Origin: Cymodocea nodosa
Lineage: Eukaryota; Streptophyta; Magnoliopsida; Alismatales; Cymodoceaceae
Assembly: GCA_036874045.1 (NCBI GenBank)
Contig: CM072336.1
Coordinates: 1,818,001 to 1,882,000 of the forward strand
Direction: 5' to 3'
Length of the DNA: 64,000 nt
Part shown: in pieces, positions 24,160 through 35,119 of the stretch
Layout: every line of letters begins with the position of its first letter
How positions within the stretch are numbered: position 1 is the stretch's first letter
Translations under genes and position numbers: made by a program
The notes under the pieces: generated by a model
Seen by the model: only the letters and a program-made list of their open reading frames with translations
Told to the model about the DNA's origin: nothing
Databases searched by the model: none

Positions 24160-25808
24160 CTACGATATTCTCTGATCATCCTCTCCAACATAAGCAGCGC
24201 GCTTCCTTTCCTTCCTCTCATTGGAGAGAAGCAACGCGAAGCGGGCGAGCGCCATCTCATTCGTCTCCTCGCCGTCCACCTCCTCGAAGGCTCCTGTGTC
24301 CAGGTTCACCCTCGACACCGGCTTCTTCAGCGCATCCTTCCCCATCTGGACCAGTTTCAGCAAGTTCTCCGTCGTCGCCATGTCCACCGACGCCGCGTCG
24401 CCCAGCAGACAGTCGTCCTGTACGTACGTACGTACGTCGATCGGCCAATATATATATATGCATAAGCAAGTGTGCGTGTGTGCAAGGTGGCGATGGCTGG
24501 TGATGATTTGATTTAATTACCTGGATGCGGAGGTAGGTATTTTGGGAGCCAAGTGTTCTGAAGAGGGCGGAAACGTGGATATCCACCATATCCGAGCTCG
24601 CCTGGCAGAAGCTTTCGATCAGCGGCGTGCGGCCGCGGCTGTAGAGCCACCCGAGAATTCCCCACTTGGAGGCGGTTCTTGCGCTGTATCTCGGTTCCTG
24701 CTTCGGGCAACCGGTTCCAATCGAGATCACCAACAACTTCGTGTAGTCTTCAACTCTGGCGGCGTAATGATCTTCGCCGACGCCCTCGTCGCCCGTAGCC
24801 GCCGTCTTTTGCTGGTCGAGCAGTTTGGCTGCGTGATTCATCGCAATCAACGTCTGCGGACCGACCAACAGACAAGCAACCTTATATATATAAATCCTGT
24901 GAAATAAAATAGATACAAGTCATATATGTAATATTAATTATATTGGTTCTGACCGGGTTATTTGCGGCCACGCCACCATCGATGAGGTCGTAGCAGCGAA
25001 CCTTCCCTTCGGGGCCCTTGACTTCGAAGCTGTGCGCCGGGAGGTAGGTCGGAGCGGCAGAGGTACTGATGCAGACGTCCGAAAGGAGAGCGTTCTCCAA
25101 AGGATATCTCTTGGCGTCGATGGTCGAGAAGATCATGGGCTGGAGGAGCTTGATGTCGAAGGAGGGGATGACCACGTTCGTCAGCGTTTCGTCTAGCCTT
25201 TTCCGGCCCAGAAGTTCTCTCACCTTGGAGTGCAGGTGCCTCCCATGATATCTCGGCCCCGTCACTGCTCTAATCATCTTGGTCAAAGGCATACTGGAAG
25301 ACATCGGATACATATTTGATCAGAACTGTTCAAACTCGATTGATCGTCTTGATTAGACGATTACCGCAGGGTTCTAGCTAATCGGTTCTTAATTAATTAC
25401 CCCTTTTGAGGGAAGATCTTGGGGGCGTTCTCGAAGTAGAACTGGTTGATGTCTTTGGCCGAGTAAAGTGGTCTACCGTTCTTGCCGGGGGCGGCGATCA
25501 TTGTGGTCACCAACCCTCCAGTGCTCGTTCCGGCGATGATGTCGAAGTAGTCCGCCAACCTCGCATCAGCTCCGTCGATCTCCTGCAGATTTGCGTGCAC
25601 TCGATCTGGGTTAGATAACGTTCGTTTAGCGAACACCTCATTAACCTAATTTTGTGTTTTCTTCCCACATACGTACTTGAAGCTTCGATTCGAGGAAGGC
25701 AAGGATGGTACCGGGGATGACTCCTCTAACGCCACCACCGTCGATGCTAAGCACGGAGACCATCTTTCTGGGTGCAGCCGGAAGATCGTTCGCTTTGCCG
25801 GAGGCCAT
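24160..25808 (-). CDS. Patatin-like phospholipase / acyl hydrolase, copy A
   Basis: Five exons (25808-25677, 25582-25401, 25293-24954, 24853-24521, 24417-24160), all GT-AG and frame-consistent, give 414 residues, the usual size of plant group II patatin-related phospholipases. Catalytic elements are complete: the oxyanion hole SIDGGGVRG near residue 22, the nucleophile Ser64 in GTSTGG, and the dyad Asp near 210 in [21 protein letters not shown] and VISIGTG are further patatin landmarks. There is no signal peptide, so a cytosolic, membrane-associated lipase acting on galacto- or phospholipids is likely by family. It lies head-to-tail with copy B at 30575-32473. The upstream TA run (25979-25999) is a possible TATA region. 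The intron before the last exon contains a GTAC repeat and TA tract. Confidence 0.93.
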
Positions 25809-28779
25809 TTCTTCACTCAAATTAATTTACACGAGGAGAGAATCTTTCCCGCTTCCTTTGTTTCTAGCTGGAGAAATTAATTAAGCTGAGCTGCAGCAAC
25901 AAGCGATCGATCCAATGAGTTCAGCAGGGAGGACATAGGAATGAACACTTGTTTTGCTGAATATTAAGATTGCCTTGTAGATATATATATATATATATAA
26001 ACCTGCTACCGTGTTTTATGATCGTCAAGACAAAGATACAGGGTCTAGGGGAGTCAAAATAGTTGACCTAGTCAACTTTGAATTATTTATACAATATTAT
26101 CGTTCGGGAAAAAATAACATTCTATTATTTATTTATGCGAAACAATAATAACGGTTGATCTTATCGATGATATCATTCTTTCGATTCTTATAACATATGT
26201 AAGGTCCATTGCATCCACTGGAAGTGTATTTTCTTAAATTATGGCAGATCAATTTTGACAGAGTCTAAAACCACTTAAAAAATTTTATCAGCGTTTCTCT
26301 CTAAAAATGATTTTTAGCGTTTTTTACTCAATTTTAAAAAAAAAAATTTAAGCGTCAATAATACTAATTTTGTTGTTAATATTACTTCAGATTTTTTTAT
26401 AATTAAAGTTACTGCACTATTCTTATTTCAGACACACCATTAAAACCATAATCCGAAAGAACCAATCCAACAATTAATTAAACTTACTTAACTGTTGCCA
26501 TATAATATTCCCCCGCACCCTCCTCAACAATGACCTTAAATAAAATAACAAAAAAAAATTCAAAAAACAAACCCAGCCCTGACCACTTCCCGGAAGAAGG
26601 TTTCACCGGAGACTAGTCCACTTCGTATGGCCGGCGGGCCTTCGCCAGGGAAGAAGGTGGGTGGTGGTTGTCTTTGGCGGCGGCGGCGGCGGGGGATTTT
26701 GCGTTGATCGGGGTCGGCCGTGGATGGCCCCGTCCAGGACCGTGGGGGGGGGTTTAAGTACGTGAAATCCACATTCCCCGTTTCATCCAGCGGCTTGGAC
26801 CTGTCGTTAATTTATGGGAAAGACACGGTTGGATACCGGCAGCGCCGTTATTCTCGTTGGAACTTATTTAGACTCAGTCCTCCTGTAATCTGTAAACCGG
26901 CCTGGGTGAATATTGATTAAGGTGGTATATATAAGTTTATCATAATTAACCATGCACTCTTTGGTCACAGGTGAATGTAATTAGGTAGACAGATTATGCA
27001 CTTCATACTTGTTTTATATGTCTTCCAACACCATCTCACAACCTAGCTTAAAGGAACTTTCTGAAGACATACGTGCAAATGAATATTATTGTCACTTCGC
27101 TCTTTATTATATCAATGGCTAAATATTAGTTCATTAAAAAATGCTTAATAAAATATAATACTTTAAAAGATATACAAAACATTTAAAAAAAAAAAAAAAA
27201 CTAACACTCTTATTTTGGTGAGATGGATTGTGGACGTCGACAAATAGTAATAATATCTTCTTTTCCTTCCATTGACCATTGACCATTGACCAGGTTCACT
27301 CGCTTCTAGAGGTTTTTTTTTACGTTACGACCATTTTTGGTTAATTCGGCGTGATTTGGCGGTGATCGGGAGATGATGCAGTTGTCATGAGTCGGGTTTA
27401 AACCGGGCGTTGATTGATCAGTACGGTTTTTTTTTTGTGGTTGTTCGATGGAATTAGACCGGTACGATTCGATAGGAAAATAGGTTAATAGAATTTTTTT
27501 TAAAATTTAATATATCAATTTCAGAATTGATACGTTCAACTTAAAAAATTTTAAATTTTATATTAAAACTAGCATATTATTTTAAAAAATAACGTATCGA
27601 TTCACAGCTTAAATATACTGATTTTACAATTTAACATATTAAAAAGTACGATTAAACCTTATTCTTAACTAGCATCATATGAATAAGCTATAAATTATAG
27701 ATTGCGTCTAAATTAACTCTTTTTACTCTTAACATATTTAACGTAATCGGAAAATCTTAATCACCCATTTCACTGGGAGATATCAAATGTATCGTTGATC
27801 ACATGTTAGCTTATTTCTGATTGTTGACTTAAAAATATTCTAATTTAGCTAAAAAACTAAATGAAAGAAGCTAAGTTGTATAAAATATTTTATTTCAAAA
27901 CTAATTAGTGATGAATGGACAAAATCAAATAATATAAACTCTAATTCATTTTACGCTTATTTTATGATGTTTATAAAGCAAATGGTCCTTAGTTATAAAT
28001 AAAGAAAAAAAAACTAATTAATAATTAATGATGAGGTGGTGAAACTCACCGCCTCATATATATAAAAAAGGGAATTAATAATTAGATATGTGTTTATACC
28101 TTTTTACAGATACCTATATTGGATTAATATTAAAGAAAAGTTATATTTACACCTTTTGATAATTTTATAAATAAATTTTTTCTTCTTGGCAATTATTACG
28201 TTTTTAATTAAAACATGACATATTCAACGTAAAACTATTTTCAAATATTAGGTCTAATAATTACTAATCTTGAACAAGCAACATCAACAATAAAGTTACT
28301 TTTATGAACACACAGTTTATCTACTAATTGCTTTCTAGTTATTCATTATTTTCCAACTAATCTTAGTTATTTCATTTCATAACAATCTTAATATCAATTT
28401 AATATATTTTTAGTTATTTTTTATCATTAGAATTTTTTTTACATTTATTAGAATTTAAATTTCAACGAGTAACACTAAGTTCTTTTGGAAAAGCGGTAAA
28501 TATTTAAAATTAAAAATCTCAATTATAAACCCACAATTAAGATAAGATACAGCAAGAATCCAATATAAAGTTTGAAAACAATACAAAAAAGGCAACGAGT
28601 ACTATTAAATTATTATGGTCGATTTATTTTTTTTAAAATTTTATCTCAAAAAATTTAAACCCTAGAAAAACCATAAATATCATTATTATCGGTTTGTCAT
28701 CGCAGTTTTTTTTTTTTTTTTTCTAGCCTTTGGACCATTTCCTTTGCCTTCGTGTGATCATCTCCGTTCCAATAGCAGT
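25809..28779. other. AT-rich intergenic DNA with a GC-rich island and W-box triplet
   Basis: Mostly A/T-rich DNA with poly-A/T tracts. At 26575-26900 a GC-rich block includes a GGC run (26680-26695) and an unrecognised minus-strand ORF of 70 codons (26772-26560). At 27271-27291 three copies of ATTGACC stand in tandem. No gene is recognised. Confidence 0.4.
27271..27291 (+). promoter_or_regulatory. Triple W-box (TTGACC) cluster
   Basis: TTGACC occurs at 27272, 27279 and 27286 with a perfect 7-base spacing. TTGAC(C/T) is the WRKY factor binding core. The cluster is about 1.5 kb upstream of patatin copy A. A regulatory role is only inferred. Confidence 0.35.
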
Positions 28780-30520
28780 TTTATAGAACAGCGCGAGTCC
28801 GTCGTTTCTGCTCTTCCATGGCTGATCTTCCTGCCCTGCACGGTGGTTTCTTAAGTATCAACCACATCCGGAATGTTGCTCTTCGGCAGAAAAGGGAAAA
28901 AAGAGAGGATCCGGAAGAAGGTACCTACCATAGTTCATTCAATCTCTAGTAAAATTTTCATGAGCATCACCTTCACTTTGTCGCCTACGCTTTTCAAAAG
29001 TGTAGTCGATAATTACCCTTTGCTGCTGCTTGTTGCGGGATGTTCATGGGTGCTGAATGCCACAGCTTTATCACATATCATAGTTGGCACAGAACAGCTG
29101 TTACTAGTTTAGAAATAGACTAAGAATTCGCTCGTATGCAATGCGTTCGATCTAGTTTATTGTTGGGGGTTCGATTTGGATCAGTCACTTTCCCTATGCT
29201 CTCCACGGAACATGTTGTAAGTTACCCTATATTTCATATCCCACTTGGTGTTTGCAATAATGCCTGAAAGGACAGAAGTTTAGCTGGCATATTGAACCTT
29301 ATATCCGTACACATCCTAATATCTAATATAGCTTTTTGGGATTCAAAATATTTTATGGGTCTTTGCAAATAAGCTGGATTGAACAGAGTGCAGTTTTGGA
29401 TCTGCACATGATCTACGATTTTTAAAACCATTTTATGTATATAGTGTTTTCTCTGGTTGCCGACAGTCATCAAATAGCAAGCCCTTACCAAAATACGGGG
29501 CTTAGCTTTTATAGAAATCACGGTACGAACCGGGACTTGAAACTTAATAGGGCATATACAATCATGAAGTTATTAACAACTCAACTGATTGGAAGGATTT
29601 GGCAAAATCATTCCCATTGGACGTGAATGGGCTGGTTCCTCTTGCAGGAGAATATTCCCTTTGTTGAAAGTGAAAAAAGTTTTAATGCTTCAAATACGGG
29701 TTTGGTGTTACCAATATAAATGGATTCGATTCCCTGCCTGCAATCCAGCTCATTTCGTAGGGTAGGTGTCAGAAAGCATTCAATAATTGGTGTACCATGC
29801 AATAGACATTGATTTGACTGGATCTGATTTTCCAACGGAGCCTAGCGAGGAAGCTAGGCCTTCTTTAAAGATGAATTTATAGTTTAAGATGAGATATGCT
29901 CGTAATCATAAATTATTAGAACCGTCTTAGTTTCAGGTGGACGCCGAGATGATTATAGAAACGCAAACGACAATTTAGGACTATTGCCACCGAATTGGAA
30001 AAACACAGAAAAGCATTATGTTATGCCTTGGACTTTTTATTTCTCCTCTCCAATATGTGATATCCATATTTTGGCTAAGTAATTCTACTGTTCAATTCAT
30101 TTCTGACTTTGCTATTTCTCGTGAGTTCCTGAGCTATTGATGATAGATTCCAGTCCAAAATATCCAACGATTTTTTTTGAGAGTATGTAGTACTAGGAAA
30201 GAAGTAGTTTGAAAGGCATTTTATGGAAGAACGTTTCTTTTGCTTTATTTCCTGGAACTCTTGAGCCTATCTCGTAGGGGCCGTTCAAGTAACACTGATT
30301 CCTGCTCCTCGCTTCAAATTTCAATTTGGAGATGCTTCCTATCGAGAGTTATAAATGGAGAATTGAAAGAGAATCTGGAGAAGCAGGTACGAGGCCACTT
30401 CTTTTGAGAATGAAGAGAGAGATGACTCTTGCTATGAATCTGGACGCGGATCAATGACATCCAAACGATGTCTATCAGTTAAACATGAAAGAGGCAGACA
30501 TGTTCTCGAAAATACATTAT
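28780..30520. other. Compositionally distinct, unassigned stretch
   Basis: Here the base composition changes from very AT-rich to balanced for about 1.7 kb. A Kozak-like TTCCATGGC at 28815 opens a short frame (MADLPALHGGFLSINHI) that ends near a potential donor GAAG-GTACCT at 28918, so a lost first exon is possible. Further on, a perfect 7-bp stem (GCCTAGC, loop GAGGAA, GCTAGGC, 29838-29857) and the even composition recall plant mitochondrial DNA, so an organellar insertion is another possibility. No gene of either kind could be recognised. Confidence 0.3.
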
Positions 30521-30574
30521 GGCTTTCAATAAAGGAAATTTTTAATCTATATTTTAAAATCGGTTTCCCTTTAC

Positions 30575-32473
30575 TTAGGCTACTCGATCTCTGGGAGCCT
30601 TGCTTTCCTTTCTAAGCCTCCTTTCACGTGAAAGCGTATTAGCGAATTCAGCTAGATGGTCTTCGTTGGTTCCCTCTCTTTCCGCAGGTTCATAAATGCC
30701 TTTTTCTACGTTCACCCTTGAAACCAATCTCTTCAGTAGATTATTCCCAACTTCAGTCAACTGCCTGAGGTTCTCCTCCGTTGCCATGTCCATAATTGAC
30801 ATATTTCCCATCAAATTGTCATCCTAAATGCAGTGTCATGAAATAAGTCAGTCGCACATATTAAGTTGTAAATGTATAAAAAACATCTGAACAGACAATA
30901 TTGTATATCACTAAACAAATTTATTAGGTAGAAATATATACCTGGATCCGCAAGTAGTTCTGCTTAGAATGAAGTGCCTGGAACAAAACAGAAGCTTGGA
31001 TGTCTACCGTGTCCGCACTTCCTTCAAGTAAACTATCTATGATTGGCACAGAGCCCTTGTTGAACATCCACCCAAGTGCACCCCATTTAGCACAATCCTT
31101 GGCATTGTATTTGTAACTTAACTTGGGTGATCCTGTACCCAGAGAGATGACCAAGAACCTGCCATGGTCTCCTGGTTTTATTCTGAAGAACCGCTCGTTT
31201 TTTAGCATTATCTCCTTAGTTATCATGCTCATGGCCAGCATGGTCTGTTGATTTTATTCATGAACACGGCATATTAAAACAGAGAAACATGTTTTTAGAG
31301 ATTTTGATGTATTCAGGACTTACTGGGTTATTTGCAACCATCGCACCATCAACAACATCGTAGGACCTTGTATCCCCCTGTAGATTTTTTGTCTCGAAGT
31401 AATGAGCAGGAAGATATGTTGGGGCTGCAGAAGTGGCGATGCAAACATCCGATAGAAGCGGATTTTTCAAGGGATCTTTTCTGGCCTGCGTATGACTACG
31501 ATTGAGGTTTACATACATGCAAGATTTATATGCATGTCTCTACATAATTTGGAACATCTTGTACCTCATATGTGTTGAATATGATCGGTTGCAGAAGCTT
31601 GATGTCAAAAGCTGGGATCACGAGGTTTGTTATCGTGTCACTTAGCCTTGTGTCTTTGAGTATCCCCCTCAACTTGGAGTGGAGGTACCTTCCATCATAC
31701 TTAGGTCTTACGATTGAGACTGCCCCTTGCTTCACTTTGCCAAGAAATCCACTTAACAAAAAATTCATGTGATTATTTAGGTATCGATTTTTCAACTTAA
31801 AAGAATATTTTCGGATGCAGATAAGAAAGAAACAACTATTCCAACAGACGCTTATGGCCCAAGAACACAAGAGAGCTCCACATGATTTCTTAACAAAACT
31901 TCTAGTTGCAAGTCGTCACCGGTATCTCATTTTTTTCGTTAAGTATGAACTGTTGTAGCTTTAATTTTCCAGCAGATTAAAATATATGCAACATTCCATG
32001 TTTGTATAATTTGTGTGTTGTATCTCTACCTCTTTTGACATTCACATGATGCCTTTACTCCCTACTTACCTGCACTGTGGGAAGATCTTGGGTGAATTCT
32101 CCAAGTAGAATTTGTTGATATCACTGGCTTTGAAGAGTGGCCGGCCATCCTCGCCAGGGGCTGCAAGCATGCTGGCAACCAGTCCTCCGGTGCTCGTCCC
32201 AGCAATAACATCAAAATAGTCCGCAAGCCTCACGTTTGCTCCATCAATCTCCTGCAAATTGATAGCAGAAAGCGAGTTCAACCCACCAAACACCACAGGG
32301 ATCTCAAGAATTTTTACCAGTTGACTCGCCTGAAGCTTTGTCTCGAGGAAGCTCAGCATGGTTCCTGGGATGAGGCCCTTGACGCCGCCCCCATCGATGG
32401 TCAGCACGGTGATCAGCCTCCCTCGAGAGGCCGGAGGAAGGCTTTCGGTGACGGAGGAGTCATCACCACCCAT
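30575..32473 (-). CDS. Patatin-like phospholipase / acyl hydrolase, copy B
   Basis: Six exons: 32473-32330, 32251-32070, 31751-31565, 31485-31324, 31244-30942, 30823-30575, giving 408 residues. Catalytic parts are present: TIDGGGVKG (oxyanion hole, Lys where copy A has Arg), Ser68 in GTSTGG, and the dyad Asp near 217 in [19 protein letters not shown] and VISLGTG also match. Intron 1 uses a GC donor (CTTCAG-GCGAGT) and is only 78 bases, in frame and without stop, so retention would add 26 residues. A GT donor 12 bases further in would add four. Compared with copy A it has one extra intron (31564-31486) in the exon corresponding to 25293-24954. A long GA/CT microsatellite lies 155-195 bases upstream of the start, probably in the leader. 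Confidence 0.92.
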
Positions 32474-32627
32474 ACTTTGGAACTCGGTGAGTGCTAATGG
32501 CGACTTTGCTGTGGCAGCTGCTGGCTTGATGATAAGACTATCAACGAGTTGGTATTTCTAAGACATGGGAAAAAGAGCAACCAGCTTCCTCTCGGCTTCC
32601 AGGTTAAAAACACAAAATGACCGTCCG

Positions 32628-32628
<1 letters not shown>

Positions 32629-32666
<38 letters not shown>
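32629..32666. repeat. (GA)n / (CT)n microsatellite upstream of patatin copy B
   Basis: Nineteen GA dinucleotides on the + strand, read as CT on the transcribed strand. Such GAGA/CT tracts in plant leaders can bind BPC-type factors (established in general, not shown here). Confidence 0.8.
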
Positions 32667-32670
<4 letters not shown>

Positions 32671-35119
32671 ATATTTTGGCATTGCCAAGGTTGAATCACC
32701 AGCAAGACAGGGTTTAATTTCTTGCTAATATTGGAGCTTGTAGATTGATTAACCATATATCTGTCATCATAATCTGTACCCTGTTGCTCTCTTGTCATCT
32801 GATATGCCTTTGTTACAATATATAACCCACATTTGTTTTCTGTGATGTGATGATATCAGTGAGAAGATTTGACATTTCACCAGCAAACAGTAAGAGCTCG
32901 CCTGAAGCCATTCAATGGGATATGGACAGCATATTCTACGGCCCGCGTTGGAAACGTTTTCTCAATTTGATAGATGGAAAGGTTGACTGAGCTGTCTTTT
33001 GCACGGATCACCGATACACATGTGGCTAAAATATATATATATATATTTTTTCTGGTAGGAGCGTATGATACAACAATAATCATAGAGATAATGTCATTGG
33101 AATACTTGTAAATTAAATGATCTAAATTTCACTTGTAAATTAGAGATGGACAAAATGATATTTTGTAAAGATATTTGGATCAACTTTTCGATTATCAACA
33201 TTTTTAAAGGAAAAAATATCCAATATAATTGTTGTCACAAAGGAGGCTCTGCCAATTGATTCCTTTCTGAAATACAACATTCAATTAAACAAACAAATAC
33301 ATACAACAACCGCGACAATAATTTGAGTTAGAATTTGGTCAATATAAGCAGGGGAATATATAACTTCTTTAATTCAATTTTCATAATTTGATGTCCACTT
33401 GGGGAGTTTGTGCGCCCAAAAGTCAAAGAAAATTAATGAAAAAATAAATATTTTTTATTTGTCTACAAGGTCAATTCAAAATTAAATTGTGTACCTATTT
33501 TAAAATCATTTGATTTCCATCGTACGTTTTAAATGAATTGTTCACTTTGTTCATTTATTAAGATGGAATTTGAAAGAAAAATATTTTTTTCCTCTTTATA
33601 CATGCATAAATATCTTCTTTAACTTAAACGAAAAATAAGTAGCTGTTTGTGCACCAAGAAAATAATAAAAAAGGTCGAAAAGAAAAATGATGGAAAATTT
33701 TCTACCATTTCTTGAGTGTTTATGTATCAAATGATTTTCCATCATTTTATGTCATTTTTCCTTGGTATATATGAAAATTTTTCTTTCATTTTTCAACCTT
33801 ATGATTTTTGAAACTGATGGAAAAGAAAATATGAATTATCACAGAATATATTAACAATAAGTAATTTTAATATAGAAATTATTTATGTCTTTAATAGATG
33901 AAAATTGATATTATGAGAGATATGTGGAATAATAAAGATATGTAAAATATATTTTATATTGTAACAATTATTATAAATGACTTTATCTTATATTATCTAT
34001 AATAAATTTTGTTATTCTCTATCTTATAGATAAATACAAAAAATATTTAATTTATTAATTTCAATATTTTTATTTTATAAATAAACATATATATTTTATA
34101 TTTTATGATTTTTTATCATTTTCTATTATATACACAAATACACGTATTTCAAATTCCATCATTTTCTATTATATAAACAAACACCTTGATTTTATATTGA
34201 TTTTCCATTACTTTATGTCATTTTACTTTACATCATTTTCTATGATATTTAATTATTTTCTTTACGTCATTTTCTAACGTACAGACAACTCTTAAAAGAT
34301 CATATGCTTATTTTTATCTCCTTTTGAATGTACGTATTTATTTTCTTAATTTACTTGACACCAACATGTTTTAAATTCAACAAACTATAATAACTCTTTA
34401 ATCAACCGAAAACGAAAATATTCATAATTTCTAATAAAATTCAAAAATTAACGGACGTATAAAATATTATCATTTTTAAAAAAAAGTTGCTAATTCCATG
34501 CGTGTGTTAGGCCGAAACAAAACAAATACCTGTCATTTAGCCATTCGAATGGCTTAAACAAGTGATGTTAATCGAGCTGGATTTAATCATGTTAGCTTAG
34601 TTTGATATTTTCAAATTATGTTGTTGGTTAGTTTAGTATAATTTTCTAGATCGTATTAGTACAGTCTAATATGAATACGTAGGTTGACATGACATAAGTA
34701 ATTTTTTTAGAAATTAATATATAGAATCTGTAAATCGATATATCAATTTGATTACGAAGTCTTAAATTTTACAAATTAGATACATCTATGTAAAATATGA
34801 TATATTAATTTTATAATTAAAGATGATATTAATTTATAATTCAATATACCGCAAAACATGAAATTATAATTAGACATGAAGGCCACCGATTAACGACCAA
34901 CGCCAGGACAAGTCCACGGCCCAGGAAACGCGGTCGGCGAACCGATGCCCACCGTCCGATCTTCCGAGGCTCCTGTCATGAGTAATCCATCCTTCCCTCC
35001 CTCCACCCGGCCGTCGCTTTCGTTTTCTCCGCCGAAGTTGGTCTCATCGTGAGTTCGTGACTGGGACCTCCGAAACGACGGCAGCCCCAGGCCGTAGTCG
35101 AAGTTTTCTTCCTCCGGGA
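32667..35119. other. AT-rich intergenic region
   Basis: Contains the foldback element described at 33641-34300, poly-A/T tracts and a TA tract at 33031-33046. The last ~230 bases become GC-rich as the promoter and leader of the carbonic anhydrase gene. No other gene is seen. Confidence 0.4.
33641..34300. mobile_element. AT-rich foldback / MITE-like element
   Basis: The left end AGCTGTTTGTGCACC-AAGAAAATAAT and the reverse complement of the right end AGTTGTCTGTACGTTAGAAAATGA are imperfect inverted repeats. Inside, TGATGGAAAAT near 33690 pairs with ATTTTCCATCA near 33732. The words ATCATTTTCTATTATAT plus (A)CAAA(T/C)AC recur near 34115 and 34160. Its ends resemble those at 516-1240, so the two may be one family. 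No coding content. Confidence 0.4.
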
